Below, piece after piece: positions 43,258-56,596 of a DNA stretch of 64,000 nt (position 1 is its first letter; each line of letters starts with the position of its first letter). Below the pieces are notes generated by a model. That model was not told where the DNA came from. It saw nothing but the letters and a program-made list of their open reading frames with translations, and made no database searches. A program made the translations under genes and the position numbers. The DNA is taken from NCBI GenBank assembly GCA_003255065.1, contig QAOA01003433.1, positions 173,477 to 237,476 of the forward strand, written 5' to 3'. This DNA comes from Cercis canadensis. Taxonomy: Eukaryota > Streptophyta > Magnoliopsida > Fabales > Fabaceae.

Positions 43258-44489
43258 TCAATTTAAATTCAATCAAATTCAAAATGATTTCAACCTCTCA
43301 AACTTTTTCAATTCATTCTTATTTTGAATGTTAAATGGAGAACCTGATTACCCTTACCTAGATGAGCATCAATGCCACCATGCATAACCGTTGTGGCCAT
43401 AGCAAAGCCCCACGGACACGTGGCTTCCTCACACGTTTACTTTTTGTCATAGTGAACACCTGTTTAATTTTCCTTACAAACTCCTACACGTGTCTTTTAT
43501 TAGTCAATGGGTATATCTTCTAGTATCTGTTCCTTGAAACCATTCTTGGTTTCTTTTTTCGTTATTATAGTCTAGCAAAACAATGCTACTTGAGAGTACT
43601 ATGTTTTGTGCTGCTGTTAATGAAAGGAATGAAATAAACACATGATTAGATTTTATATCACATAATAAAGTAGGAGTCTGAATTGGCTACTATCTTGCTG
43701 GTAGAGAGGGAGGAAGGGCTAAAGACTTCTTTCTGGAGCAAAACTGATATTAAGAATCATCATTTTCTTACATTCTAGTGTGAGGTGTGTGATGGTCAGC
43801 TATCATGGTTTAAGGTGTTCATGCAAATAGCATGTTCCTACCATAAAGCTTAGACTTGTCTCCATGCTCCTTATTTTTGTCTTACTCTCATGACAAAATT
43901 TTATAATGTTTAGAAGTAATATTCTGACAAAGGAGTTGCTTTGTTTTAGTTTCTTTTTTAATATAAAGAGTACTTTTGAAGAAAGTTGACTGGCTATGTC
44001 CTAAGTTAGTTCTTCAAAACTTCTATGATTCGAGGGGCAATATAATGGGCAAAATTTTACTACATGGTTTCATGTCACCAATTACCTTTGTTACTCCCAG
44101 GGAACCATGTCAACGTGATGTTTAGACATGTTGCTGACTTATGCCATCATGATATATGCCCATTAAGTTCACGAATGACAGATAAAATATAAAGTTAAAA
44201 AAATTTCTTTTGGAAATTTATGATATAGGATTTGACTGGGTAGTTAACTGACCTTGAATAAGATGTTTTGGAATATAACATGAAGTATTTATAGCTGATA
44301 TTTCCTATTTTTCACTGATGCTGAACACTGTTATCAAGTGTGATTTCATGAATTTGCAAAGAATAATGTTTGCTTACAATGTGATGCCAAGCATCCAAAG
44401 AGACAACTTCTGCCTCGAGAATGGGAATGCCCTGAGTAAGTCCATTAACTCTACTTTCGACTCTATATATCTCTGCATTTCATTAACAA

Positions 44490-44528
<39 letters not shown>

Positions 44529-44720
44529 TGTTGTATTTATATATCTTGATACCCAAAGAGGATTAATAAACACTTTTTAAAGAGTAATAATATAGATGAT
44601 TTTTTAAAAAAAAAAAAATTGACCAACTGTATTTAGTTACATCAACTAAAACATAATTATTAAACGATAAAATCTATTCCTAATAATAGTTAAACATACA
44701 TGACGTTGCTGTTAATCCAA

Positions 44721-44862
44721 AATATTCCTCTATGTTAATCCATAATTCGTATGAGCATAGATATAATAATTATATGGCTTACTTAATCCAGAATATTCCT
44801 CTATGTTAATCCATAATTTGTATGAGCATAGATATAATAATTGTATGGCTTACTTAATTCCA
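44721..44862. repeat. 71-bp tandem duplication
   Basis: aatattcctctatgttaatccataat...tggcttacttaat occurs twice with a 71-base period. Confidence 0.85.
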
Positions 44863-45179
44863 ATATTTGTGCAATTAGGAATGATTGTATGGCTTAGCTC
44901 ATGGCAATATTGCTCCTTTTATTTTAGCACTGAAATTCATATTCCTTCGATGAACTTTTTGATTTATCTTTACAGCTATGCAATTTAGTAATCCTTCTAA
45001 TTTGTTATTTAGAAAATATATGATTGCTTTTTATATTCTAAACAATAATCCTTTATTAGTGTATACTATCTATGCTATAAACAATATTCTATATGTTAGT
45101 TAGCTATTATTTTTTCCGAGATCAATTCAGGCTTGATTAACTACTACATTTTATGTATAGAGTGTTGTGGGCCCTCAAA

Positions 45180-46080
45180 TTATTCATACTATGCAGATTT
45201 TTGGAATAAGGTTGAAAGTAAGAAATTGTTAAAATGGTTTGAATTATTACGGTTTCAACAAATGCTTGAGATTTGATCAAATAAAATTGATTTAATGAAG
45301 TAATCAATTTTAAATCTAATTGATAATTTTACAATTACTCTAAGATTGAGGAGATTATTCCATTTTGATTATTTTTTTTGAATGAATGCGATATTCTGAT
45401 TAGCTAACCACTCATAATTTTGTCAATGTCGTATATTATATTCTATAAGTTAATGGGCTATTATTTTATCTGAGGTCATGCTCTCTATTGATTCCCAATA
45501 TCTTCCTTATTCCATTTTATGCTTTTTGATTTGTGAAATGTTAAAATAGTCATACTATGCAAATGTCTGGAATAAGGTTGAAAGGAAGGTATTGTTATAA
45601 TGGATTCTTTTATTTATTTATTTTTTCTGATTTGTGATTCCTCAATTTATTCATGCTATGCAAATTTTTGGAATAAGGTTGAAAGTAAGAAATTGTTAAA
45701 ATGGTTTGAATTATTTTGGTTTCAACTGATGCTTGAGATTTGATCAAATAAAATTGATTTAATGAACAAATCAATTTTAAATCTCATTGACAATTTTACA
45801 ATTACTGTGGGGCTAAGATTGAGGAGATTATTCCATTTTGATTATTTTTTTTTGAATGAATGCGATATTTGAATCAACTAACCACTCATAATTTTGTCAA
45901 TGTCGTATATTATATTCTATACGTTAATTGACTATTATTTTATCTTAGGTCATGCTCTCTATTGATTTGCAATATCTTCCTCATTCCATTTTATGCTTTT
46001 TGATTTGTGAAATGTTAAAATAGTCATACTATAAAAATGTCTGGAATAAGGTAGAAACGAAGATAGTGTTATAATGGAAT
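45180..46080. repeat. ~468-bp tandem duplication
   Basis: Units start tattcatactatgcagattt and tattcatgctatgcaaattt and align through ggtcatgctctctattgatt to the end, with small indels. Confidence 0.8.
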
Positions 46081-46973
46081 AGAAGTGATGCTGGAAAAAA
46101 CAACAGCAAACCTTTTTGTTTAAGGGAATAGAAGAGATGCTGGAAAAAAAATAAAACTAATTAGGACCAAATATTAGAGAGAAAAATATTCTTCAAGAGA
46201 AAGAACAAACCTTATTGCCTTTGGAGATTGAGGAGATCAAGAGGAAAATGAATAATAAAATAGCAAAAGGGTTATATGAGGAGGTTGAGAGATATATTAA
46301 AATGAATTAGAAAATGTTGCACAAAATTAGTGCAAGATAAATAAAAACATAGAGAAAGATCATAGAAGCACAGAGAGAAAAATTGGATGTTAGAATAAAA
46401 CCACAGAGAGAAAGAGCAACACAGCTGGATCAATATAGTAAAAAAAAAAACACACACACCTAGTTTCATTTGGAGATGAAACTATGATTGAGTGATAGAT
46501 TACAGAGAAATAACATACCTAGTTTCATTTGTAGATGAAGGAGATGGAGATAATAAACTTCATAAGCGATTCTAGCAAAAAAAAATATCATATAAACCGA
46601 GCATATTTGATGGAGATGAAAAAACCTTACCTGAGAGCTTCTTAAGATGGAAAAAGACAATTGACAGATTTGTGAACTAATGGAGGTGAGGACCATATGT
46701 TGTACTCTATATATAGATATTTTTTGTGGGCATAAGCTTCAAACCCTAATTTTTGAATTTCAATTTTTAAATTCAATTGACAAATCAGCATTTATGATTA
46801 ATTGATAAAAACCAAAAATTCACAATTTCCTTATTGTGATTACTTTTTTTAGTCAATTTCGGTTATTATATTTTGAGTAATAAATGTGAATATTAATGGT
46901 TCACAATAATTGCTGGATTGCCACGTGGCAGAATGTGGTGCATTGGGGTTCTTTTTTTAAAATTATATAGATA

Positions 46974-47002
46974 CTAGTACTATTCCCGCGCCGATGCGCG
47001 GG
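46974..47002 (-). other. Helitron 3' terminus, copy A
   Basis: Stem 46985-46991 and 46996-47002, CTAG at 46974-46977, host A/T target dinucleotide. Confidence 0.8.
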
Positions 47003-48171
47003 CCGCTGGGCGGCGGGGTGTAGGACCTAGACAACGGGATTTGAGATAAAATTTATGTGATCATAGGAATATAATTTATATAAATCTATGTGATCCAATA
47101 TACCAATTATGAATTTCATATTTTGAACCATAAATACAATACATTAAAAGTATCAATCATGAATTCATAATATATTTGAAAGAGTATTAAAAAAATACAG
47201 AATGAGATAATACTAAACTCAAAAAAGTTGTGATGTATAATTTGTATTAGGAATGTCAGCGTCTTTCTCTAAGTCTACACAATTTTTCACTAATCCTCAA
47301 ATTGCAATATTATTATACTTAAAAACTTGAGATATATAAAGTCACTTTGAGTATGAAGAAAGTAACAAGTATATACTATAGGTTATTTAGGAAAAGCATA
47401 AATCATTATTGTATTCTTTAATAACATATTTATAACTTATGTGCACACTGCACTGTATCTTGTTGTGGGCTCCATATTTTAGACCTTCGCGTTATTAACC
47501 CTCCTATGATAAGTAAATGACCAAAGTACCAAACCAAACAAACTTCTTTTAAATTTAGGTCATGTTACACTAAATTGTATTTATTTATACCCCTACCTTA
47601 TCCATGTTTCTTTCTCATTATATATCACAAGAGTATCCTATATTATACCATTTTTTTATATCAAACATAAGAAAGAAAATTCTAAATTTCTTCATCGATA
47701 GAAAAGAGTTTCTTATATTGATTACCTAGATAAACATACTAACATTTTTATTGATAAAGTATTGACCCCCAATAGTTAGTAAAATAATTTAGTTCTCATT
47801 TTCAACTTATCCCAAAAATCAACTGTCCAAAATTAAAATGTCCCATTTTTTATCTTTAAAAGAGACATGTAATAGTTCATTTCCTATTTATAATAAATGC
47901 CATATCTCAATTATTTGATTACCATTGATTTTTTTTTTAAATAAATAATTAGTGTCATAAGCACTTAATTTATTATTACAGTAGTCTCAGTTTGTCTACT
48001 TGTAGTAAGTAGTTCTCTGGAGTGGTATGTCAATCTCATCTTTGTACCTTTGAAGGCCAAAGAAAATATAAAATATTTATACCCTTGATTTTATACCCTT
48101 GAGACTTACTGAGTTGATTTATAGCTCTTACTACCAATAGGCCTTATTCTTCAATAAAATTATCTAAGACC

Positions 48172-48177
<6 letters not shown>

Positions 48178-48221
<44 letters not shown>

Positions 48222-48222
48222 N
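48178..48222. repeat. Poly(A) tract ending in N
   Basis: Over 40 A then an N. Copy B has only a short A-rich run here (about 59430). The length is probably a sequencing or gap-filling uncertainty. Confidence 0.6.
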
Positions 48223-48823
48223 ACTCCATAGCAAATGATTGAAAATTATAATCAAATGTCATTGAAAAAAAAATACTTGTGTCAAAAGTAAAGAAACAAT
48301 CAACAACTCATCTTTTTAATCAAATAACTTCATGCACTCATAGAAAATTTTAGAAAATTTCAGTAAGGATCCTTAATCCTTAAATATAGCTCATTAATAT
48401 ACTTTTAATTTGTAGTACTTATATTTGGTTTCTTGTTTTATAGATAAATTAGGTTTAAGTTCCTTGTTGTAAGAGTTAAGTTCAATAGATTCCTATAGTA
48501 TATTTGTACATAAATTGTGCTTTTACAATTTGTCTACAATTTCAAACAAATTTTTTTTTTAGAGTCATCAAAATATTAAGTACTCAAATTTTCTTTTACA
48601 ATGTTCCTATAATTTCACAATTTAAGCAATGAAAAATATTTTTAAACTTGAACAAAACCATATGCTTGTAAATTGTAGTTAATACATTAATCAGCTCCTT
48701 GGTACGCCAGTCTTAACACATGAATCACTTTTACCTCCTAACTCCTTTAAATCAAATGTCTTATATCATTGATAATACACCGATATAAATGGAAGGTTAC
48801 ATTAGCAAAGTCTATTAAGTGCA

Positions 48824-49478
48824 CTACCTCTTGGGAATTTGATTCACATATAGTTTTCTAATGTCTTTATTCCAACAAAATATTAGACCATGCCTTATTA
48901 TAATAAATTCAGCTTTTAGATTGCTACCCATGCCAATAGAGCCACATAAACCACCAAGCCACCCCTTGATGATCTCGAATAACCAACTTGATCTCCCTAG
49001 GTTCCCAAAATTACCATCATCGACATTTAGCTTAATGGTCTCTATACTTGAAGACTGCCAATGTATCCATTGCACCTTTCTTTCTTGCTTTTTCGCTTTT
49101 CCAGAAATTTTTTACTGCAAGTTAAACCATCAAATGGATCTTATTAACACTCACCATCAACAGAGTGCCAAGCCTTTCAAAAACTTATTCATTGTGCTTT
49201 CTCCATATCCACCACAACGTGTAGTAGAAGAGAATGTACGACTTCATCCCCTTTCCTATATTCCAATTTATATCAAACCATACATTCAATTTTATTTTAT
49301 TTTTCCAAAAGCTACTATCTACACTAAAACCCAGATAGACGTGATTTATAGCAACCCTAAGATAATACATTGTATTTTCTATATCAAACTTGCACTTGTT
49401 GCATAAGAAATTTTGACTAAGGTGTCTGAAAGCACGAAACCAATTTGTGAGTATGGCGTCATAAAGGATTAGCCACAT
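48824..49478 (-). pseudogene. RNase H-like/zf-RVT gene fragment in copy A
   Basis: On the minus strand 49478-49185 reads LCNKCKFDIENTMYYLR, then NVWFDINWNIGKG and WWIWRKHNE, the usual layout of the zinc-binding region of plant non-LTR reverse transcriptases. 49075-48824 reads IKLNVDDGNFGNLGRSSW, KGWLGGLCGSIGMGSNLKAEF and GLIFCWNKD, the plant RNase H-like (RVT_3) pattern. The two are in broken frames. This is a degraded fragment, carried by the Helitron segment. Copy B has the same fragment. Confidence 0.6.
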
Positions 49479-50645
49479 AAAAACTTTAATTTGTTTTGGA
49501 GCCGCAAGCCTTCATACCTAGTTCCACATTTGACATCCATTTGATTCTTTTTCTTAGATATTAACTAATCATACCTAGCCTCCATACCTAGTTGTGGTAT
49601 TTCTCCAAACAATCATCACCATATTGAGCAACAACACCCTAAAGATCTTATCTAAAACAAAAACATTTTCATATCAAAGTCTCCATATTTGGATGTGATA
49701 ATAATTACTAATAATGCTAATGATAATGTATTTCAAGAAATGCATAGTCACAACATGTTGAAGATCACCTGTATAGGAACTTATCTAACAAAAATAGATC
49801 AACCTTGGCCACAGTATCTATTTAAATATCAAAATGAAACATCTTAATTTTTGACATTCCTAGCCAATTCTCTAAGCAATCAATTTTTAAAAAGAAAATG
49901 AACCTAATCATGAGAATGAAAAAGAAAATGAATGTTTCATTTTTATTGAAATTTCTTTCATTGAATTAATCTTAAAATTTCTATCAAATTCCATATTTTC
50001 CTTATTCTTCCTATACCATGATGTATTTTCACTACCATTATTTTATGTGGATAATCTTGTTTCTACACTAATTTCCACCCCCATTTCTTTTCATACCATT
50101 ATCTTTAGTAGGAAGACCCAATGGATTAATTGAATTTATAAATATATAAAACATACTAAAGTAGAAGAGTTGCAGGAGATACTGCAATAATTATTTTTTT
50201 CATGTGTTATTCAATGATGGTTCAGTTTTTTCATTTTTTTTTCATCCAAAACTTCCTTCTTCCCTCATTTTAGTCTACACATATCCCTTTATTATCTTTG
50301 TCTTCTGATTACATATGTAATCATTTTTTTCACCATTTCTTCTCTTCTCTTTCCATGACATCTCTTCTCTTTCCCATGTATCATTTACTCTGATCTTCAT
50401 CTTGATGCCATATTTCATTTTTCCTATATGCTTCTATCAACTGCTTTTCAATCTCCCCATACTTTAGCAATTTTCTTGATTCCTTTATTACCAATTTTTT
50501 TTTCTTTTCTATACATCTCTTTGATTCATACTTCCTTTGTCTTAAACATTTCAAAGGTATTCACAACTTTTATGTTCCCTCTCGTCTCTCGATAGTAGTT
50601 CATGAAGAAGATTGAATTACCAGTGGAAAAAGCCTTTGTGAAAAA

Positions 50646-51480
50646 CAAATATCATAAGATAAAAAGCCACCCTTGAAGCCTAAGGCATCTTGGAAGCTAT
50701 TTTTTCTCTACTCAAAGATAGTGTTTTTCCAAAATAGCTTTTTATTATTTTTATACATTTATATATATTGTGGGATTGGTGAATATTTTTCTCCTTTTCT
50801 TCTATATTTACTCCCTGTATTTTTTATTTTTCCTTTAAAAATATTGCATGGCCTCTTTGCAAGTCGAACACCAAAATTAGCAAGCATAACATATTGTGTT
50901 GTGGATATATTTTTGTGCTTTCAACAACTACATTTGACAATAGAACCATTGATGATCGTTGCTTCCTTTAAGGTACTTTTACTTCTATCTCAAACACACC
51001 TATTTGTTCTCTCTTATTCCTTATTCAGAATACCATCCTATCTTTCTATCCTTTGGAAGACACTAACAATAAAATAATCACCATAGTTTGCTATTTTGTT
51101 GTGGTCATTTTTGACATACATGGCCAATTAAAGTAATACATTTTAACTTATTGTTAATTCATCTCAATTTTAGAGTGACTGCATACTTTCAAGTTTGTAG
51201 TACATTGTAATGCATTTTAACCTATTAACATCAATATATCTACCAATAGAATATTCTGCAAATTGAAAGGATCTATATATAATCAATATTTTCCAAAAAA
51301 ATAATGGAAGAAAAAAAATTAGAATGAGAAACCAAAAGAATTTAATAAAAATGACACATAGAGTAAACGTTTTAAGATTGATAGATTAAATAGAAATCAG
51401 ATTTCAAAATTAGTTAGTATCCTAAAATTTTATAAACGAAAAAAGTAATCTATAATCAAGATAATAATTTAGATTTCTCT
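50646..51480. other. Non-coding, no feature seen
   Basis: AT-rich DNA between the Helitron segment and an LTR remnant. A 134-codon frame at 50673 is hydrophobic and low in complexity with no domain; it was not accepted as a gene. Confidence 0.5.
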
Positions 51481-52394
51481 TTATATTAAAGAGCTAAGAT
51501 TATGGTCAGTGTTAATTGAGGCAGACAAATAGAATAGAGTCTCTTGAAGTTTATGTTGAGTGGGTTTTATACCCACTCTTTAGATCTCTTTTACTTAATT
51601 GTTTGGTTGTTTATTGAGTTTTTTTTCCATCTAATGGATTGTGTGTGTTAATTTGTAGGTTTAAATGGAAATTCATGGGTTTCATGTTTTGACTTGAAGA
51701 AATGAAGAATTGGGAAGATTTGTGACAGAAATCAAGAGCTGTGGCCCTAGAAACCAAGAGTTGCAACCCCTGGAGCATGAAACTTAAAAGCTAGATAGCA
51801 ACTCAGCGCTGCGGTGCTGAAAATCAAGGGTTGCAGCGCTCACGTGCGGAGAAAATTGGTGTTTTTTGGCAGAGAGGCAGCGCTGCGGCGCCTAAAATCT
51901 AGGGCCGTGGCGCTCGCGCGATTTTTCTGAACACGTGCCATTTTTCCTTAGTTTCTTTAGGGCTTTTAGAGATAGTATAAAGAGCAAATTTTAGAAATTC
52001 TTAAGGGGATTCTTGGCTGGACTCTTTGGAGGCAATAATAAGAGCAAAAATAAAGATTGAAGAGGAGATTTGTGAAGCTGATTAGGATTATTACATCACA
52101 GAGTTTTTATTCTTCTTCTCTTTGAATGATGATTGAATTTTGTTTTACCATGTTCTTTCTTTTTGCTATGAACTAAATTCTCTGCTAGGGCTATGATGTA
52201 GCCTAGCTAGGAAGATTTGTAATTTTCTATTTCTTTAATTCAAGAACTCCTTTATTAATTGTCTTCTTCTTCTCAAGTCTTCATGCTTCTAATTGCTTGA
52301 TAATTAATTAGTTGATTAGATAATTACAATGAGACTGTAAGGTAATTTGTAATTAAAGATCATAGAGATTAAGAACATAAGTTGCATGTAGGAT

Positions 52395-52399
52395 AGGAA
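52395..52399. repeat. Target-site duplication, left
   Basis: AGGAA, repeated at 55529-55533. Confidence 0.9.
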
Positions 52400-55300
52400 T
52401 GTTGACACCCAAATTTGTACATGAATTATTTTTAGGATCATGGTCTTTGGAACCATATTTTTGTGTGCTCAATTAAAATATTTCAATACTACAAAATAAA
52501 ACAAATATAGCTAAAAATACTGAAATGCTAACAAAAATCACAAAAAAAATATACAACTTAAAAAATATAAAAATGCAAAAAAAAAATTATTATTACAAAT
52601 GAATAACATAAAATAAAATAAAAACAGAGAAGAAATAAATGCTGTTAGAGGTAACACGCAAGGCAGCACCCCCTTTGCTATTCATCAGTCCAGCCACGCT
52701 TCAAGCCATGCCCCTGGCAGCTTGAAAGCAGGAAATCGTCAACTCCTGTCAATGCAACTTGCACAAAGCTCCGACTATAAAAGGCCTCACACAAAGAAGC
52801 AAAGATACAGGACATGGAAGCAATACCTTAGGGAAAAAAAAAAGAATGAGCTGATACACATATAAAGAAGGGAGATACAGAGAGTGAACCAAACGGAAAG
52901 ATACAGAGGAAAACAAGCAGAGAGTTCAGAGACTCTAAAACAAATAGAGATAACATCCAGTATCACAAGCAAGAAAAAGAACACTCCGAGAATTGAAAAG
53001 GAAATCAGATAATACAGTTCATCAATTCAGGTATTAGCATTATCTCATGGTTTAACTTTTTTTTTAATTCCCCTTGCTAAATTTCCATTTGGGTTGCACT
53101 ATAATATATTCAACATGTTAATAATTTCATTTCTTTTTTTATAAGTTGGTCAAACTACATTCTCACTCTCTGTATTTTTAGCAAAAAGAAAAAAAGAAAA
53201 CATTTTAGGAGAAAGAGACCGAATTAGGGGAGAGCAACCAAAAATTAATTCCACCTTTAAACCAATCATTTTTCAGCAAGAGGGAAACCCAAGGTAAAGG
53301 GAATCCCCTTTTAGAGAGAGAGACCAATTTTTTTAGAGAGAGATATAGAACCTAATGGAAGAAATAGAGAGAGAAATAGAGAAATTTTGAGGGAAATGAT
53401 GAAATAGAGAGAAAAACCTTTACTTGGGCACACTGGTCATTGGGTTAGAACCAGATTTTTGTACCCCCAAAGCCAAGAAGTGAGGTGCTGCGTTTTTCCC
53501 TTCCTTCCCCGTCTCTCCTCTCTGTTTCTTCTCGTGTGTCTATGCTAGTCTTGTTGTTGTTTTCTTTCTTTTAAAGTTCTTTGACTAAGTCCTATTTCTA
53601 GAGTGTATATGTGGACCTTTTATTATTATTAGGGTGGTTTGGTTTTGTTATGACCGATTGGGTCATGGGTGTTTTCTTTGTTTAGGCTTTTCTTTATTTG
53701 ATTTGGGTTTATGTATTTTGTTTTGTTTTGGGTTTAAGTCATTTATTTGGGCTAGTTGAATTTTCGTGGGCCACATTGGTGCTGATCCATTAGTCTTCAT
53801 TTCAGCTTAGTTTGGTTGGGCCCTGATGTAGAACCAGCCCATTAGTTCCTTTCATGTTGAGGCTATTTCGGTTTGGGCCTTGTGATGGCCTTTTGTGTGT
53901 TTTTTTTATTTCCTTTGCTTCAGCATAAGCCCAGTCCGAATTTTAAAAACCATTTATTTGTTTTTATTAAGTATTAGTGTATTTTATATATAAATACCAA
54001 GATATACTAACTTGCATGGTGTTTTTTTTAGCTTTTGGTAGTTTTGTTTGTATGTATTCAAATTTGATCATTTTTCTTTAATTAATCATTAAACAATGGA
54101 AATGCATTACTTCTTAGGCTTTGATTCTTTTAATTGAATTACACTTTTATTTATTTATTTATTTTCATTTTTGGAGTTAAGTCTATCTTTTACTTAAGAG
54201 TTATATTATTTAATGTATTTAGTTTTAGCTTTTCTTTGAGCTCATTTATTTATGACTCATGTTTTATTTTTGGCCATTGTAATTTATTTATTCGTTCTTT
54301 GCATATTATTATTATCATATTTATTTATCTTTTTTTATATATTAATTTATTTTATCTTGTTTATATTACATGTGTTATGCATTTCGTATTATACTTAGTC
54401 ATTTTCCCTTCCTTTTTTTAAAAAAATTTATAGCCCGACGACGGATTAAGTTAGAGAATAATTGTGTTGACAATTATTTTCTAATATTCCTGAGGTGAGG
54501 GATAATTTTCTTGGTTATGCCAGAGGTACTGGTACGGCCAATAAAATTTACAATATTGCTTTATCTTTTTAATTAATATTTTTATAACATTTATTTGCTG
54601 CATTGTGATACATCTCATTACACCTCGTCATTATGTTTTTTTTACCTATGCTAGATTGAGATTACCGACGAGGGAATAATCAAAAAATTAGCTATAATGA
54701 TAGTGATATTTTGACATTCCGGAGGTAAAGGGGTTTCTCTAGTTTTGCCAGAGGTACTGGTGGGGCTTGAGGTTAACTTCTGATAAAAATCTTTCCTATG
54801 CATAATTTTCTAAAAAATCTTTCATGCATAATATGATATTTTTACCTTAAAATGTGGATTAAAGTACCGACGAGGGAATAATCAAAATTAGCCATAATGA
54901 TGGCGATACTTTGACATTCCGGAGGTGAGGAGTGTCTCTTTGGCTTTTCCAGACATACTGGTAGGCTAAAGAAAGACTTTCAATAAAAAAACCTTTTTTC
55001 CATAAATCTCAAATTCATTTTCTAGTATTTATAATAAATTACATTTCATACATTTTCTAGTTATTATTAAAAATGTTAAACTTGTTTATGACGGAATAGA
55101 TCAGGAGGGAATTGTAATGACAATCACGAACTCTACCTAATAATCTTGAGGCATATTTTTAGTTTTCGTCAGAAGGACTGACAAGACTTAACAAAGTATT
55201 GCTTTATTTTAAGCATAATGTTATGACCAATTTAATTCACTTTAAAAGATAACAAAAGATTAAATAGGTAACCGTTCTAAGAACGGACGTCGTAGGGTGC

Positions 55301-55528
55301 TAATACCTTCCCTACACGTAATCAACCCCCGAATCCAAACTCTGAACATAGACCAAATCTTTTAGGTGTCCAATTGCACCATTTCATTTGTCTAAAAATG
55401 GAATAAAATGATTGGTGGCGACTCCATTCTTTTGCATCATATTATGCATCCTTACACTTTTTTTTTATTCTTCTCGTGGGGGAGTTTCACCGCTCCGCTT
55501 CGCGCTCCTGAAAAAGGACGTTGTGACA
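52400..55528 (+). mobile_element. Solo LTR (3129 bp), Ogre/Tat type
   Basis: Begins TGTTGACACCC and ends GACGTTGTGACA, flanked by AGGAA on both sides. It contains ATTGGTGGCGACTCC (55411-55425), a string typical of Ogre/Tat-type Ty3/gypsy LTR ends, and four degenerate ~200-230-bp internal repeats. No internal retrotransposon genes remain, so it arose by recombination between two LTRs. Joining the flanks restores a continuous sequence, so it is younger than the host LTR remnant. The strand is inferred from the TGGCGACTCC motif near its 3' side. Confidence 0.85.
54432..55190 (+). repeat. Four degenerate tandem repeats in the solo LTR
   Basis: Units start near 54432, 54650, 54853 and 55081. Each has (c)cgacgagggaataatc, acattccggaggtgagg and gccagaggtactggt(a/g)gg or worn forms of them. 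Confidence 0.75.
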
Positions 55529-55533
55529 AGGAA
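55529..55533. repeat. Target-site duplication, right
   Basis: AGGAA, partner of 52395-52399. Confidence 0.9.
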
Positions 55534-56596
55534 TATACCTCCATGGTCTGTGTAGCTATTTAAAAAGAACAATAGAATTAAGTGAATTTCTAGGTTGTTC
55601 GTAATTCACATAGGAATATTGTGAGTTCATGACTTAGAAATACTTTTGTTGACTTTGGGAAAGGCTAATAAATAATTTAGGGTTCTTGGCTAGCAATTAG
55701 GAAGGTTGTTCTTGGTTAATGAATTAGGAATAGCAAATCGGAATAGCTATGGTGAAATCAAAAGCCCTAGATATTTCTATCTTGATTAATTCATCATTTT
55801 AACTATCTTAGCTTACTTTCAGCTTAGTTCTTTCTTGAAAATTCTCCATACCTATTGATTAGATAAAATTGAGATTAACCCAATTTTGATAGTTGATAAC
55901 ATTAGTATTCGTGGGAACGATAACTCACTCTCATTTTATTACTTGAAAACGATAATGTGCACTTGCTTTACGATTTCTCACAACAGTTTAACTCTCCAAA
56001 TATGTTTTTGTAAGTATAACACCCATGCGCTAACTAAAATCTGTCAGTTAATTTATTTTTTAAAATTTGACCTATTTGCATGTTTACACATAAAATTATG
56101 TAAAATGTTAGCAATAATCTTGTATAGTATAAAATTTGTTTACCAAGAAGTACATCATCTAATAAAGGCAATAGAAACAAAGTTGATATCTATATATTAT
56201 TTCCCATACATTTAATCAGGAAAAGGAACCAAGGTTACTTCCTAAGATCTACCCAATAAGAGAAATTTTCCACATTCCTATTAAACTGTGCAAAGTAGGA
56301 ACCTTCCCTTAAAGAATGGAGCCATCACAAAAAGAAAATAAAATAATTAGTTGACCTTTATAAGAATAGAGGGCACAAAATCATGGAAATGCAAGCAATT
56401 CACCATGAAAACAACTAACACTTTCCCAATGCCATAAGTTTGCAAAATCAACAACCCACATGTGATTGAAGAATAAAGAACAAATATTGTGCAGTGAAAT
56501 AGAGATTATAGATCCAAAAAATTAAACTTCCAAACAAAAAAATAGAAACTTGAAGTAATCTCAATGAAATAGAAATTAAATCACAAGAAAAAAGAA

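Larger units (their letters stand above)
43346..46870. other. Non-coding region with short tandem duplications
   Basis: No gene is supported. It contains a (TA)n microsatellite (about 44492-44525), a 71-bp tandem duplication (44721-44862) and a ~468-bp tandem duplication (45180-45647 and 45648-46080). All frames are short and AT-driven. Confidence 0.6.
46870..50645 (-). mobile_element. Helitron-bearing duplicated segment, copy A
   Basis: On the minus strand the Helitron 3' end is a perfect 7-bp stem hairpin (CCCGCGC-ATCG-GCGCGGG, 47002-46985), seven bases, then CTAG (46977-46974) followed by T. These are the expected Helitron features. The Helitron itself runs rightwards; its 5' end (TC on the minus strand) could not be fixed. 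Copy B at 57884-62408 matches on both sides of the CTAG, including about 100 bases beyond it, so the duplication is larger than the Helitron. Inside is a degenerate RNase H-like gene fragment. No Rep/helicase is present, so it is non-autonomous. Confidence 0.7.
51481..55965 (+). mobile_element. Old Ty3/gypsy-type LTR remnant, split by the solo LTR
   Basis: The two parts, about 51481-52399 and 55529-55965, join at the target duplication. The right part ends with ttcgtgggaacgataactcactctc...gtgcacttgc, a pattern typical of Athila-type LTR 3' ends; the left part has repeated agcgctgcggcgc-like stretches. Exact ends and target duplication were not found, so the limits are approximate. Confidence 0.45.

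Noticed and set aside
44318..44566. 82-codon frame
   Set aside because: It ends in Ile-Tyr repeats from the TA microsatellite; not a gene.
50150..50175. Helitron 5' end at tactaaagtagaaga (minus-strand TCTTCTACTTTAG)
   Set aside because: It looks like a Helitron start, but the base before TC is C rather than A and the A/B homology goes on for 470 more bases, so the limit is not proven.
50673..51077. 134-codon frame as a membrane protein gene
   Set aside because: Phe/Leu/Ile-rich because of T-rich DNA; no homology pattern, and part of it is poly-T-like.
54134..54421. 95-codon frame as a membrane protein gene
   Set aside because: It lies in the solo LTR in TTTA-rich DNA; composition explains it.
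54432..55190. CRISPR-like array
   Set aside because: Plant LTR context, degenerate repeats of over 200 bases, no regular spacers.
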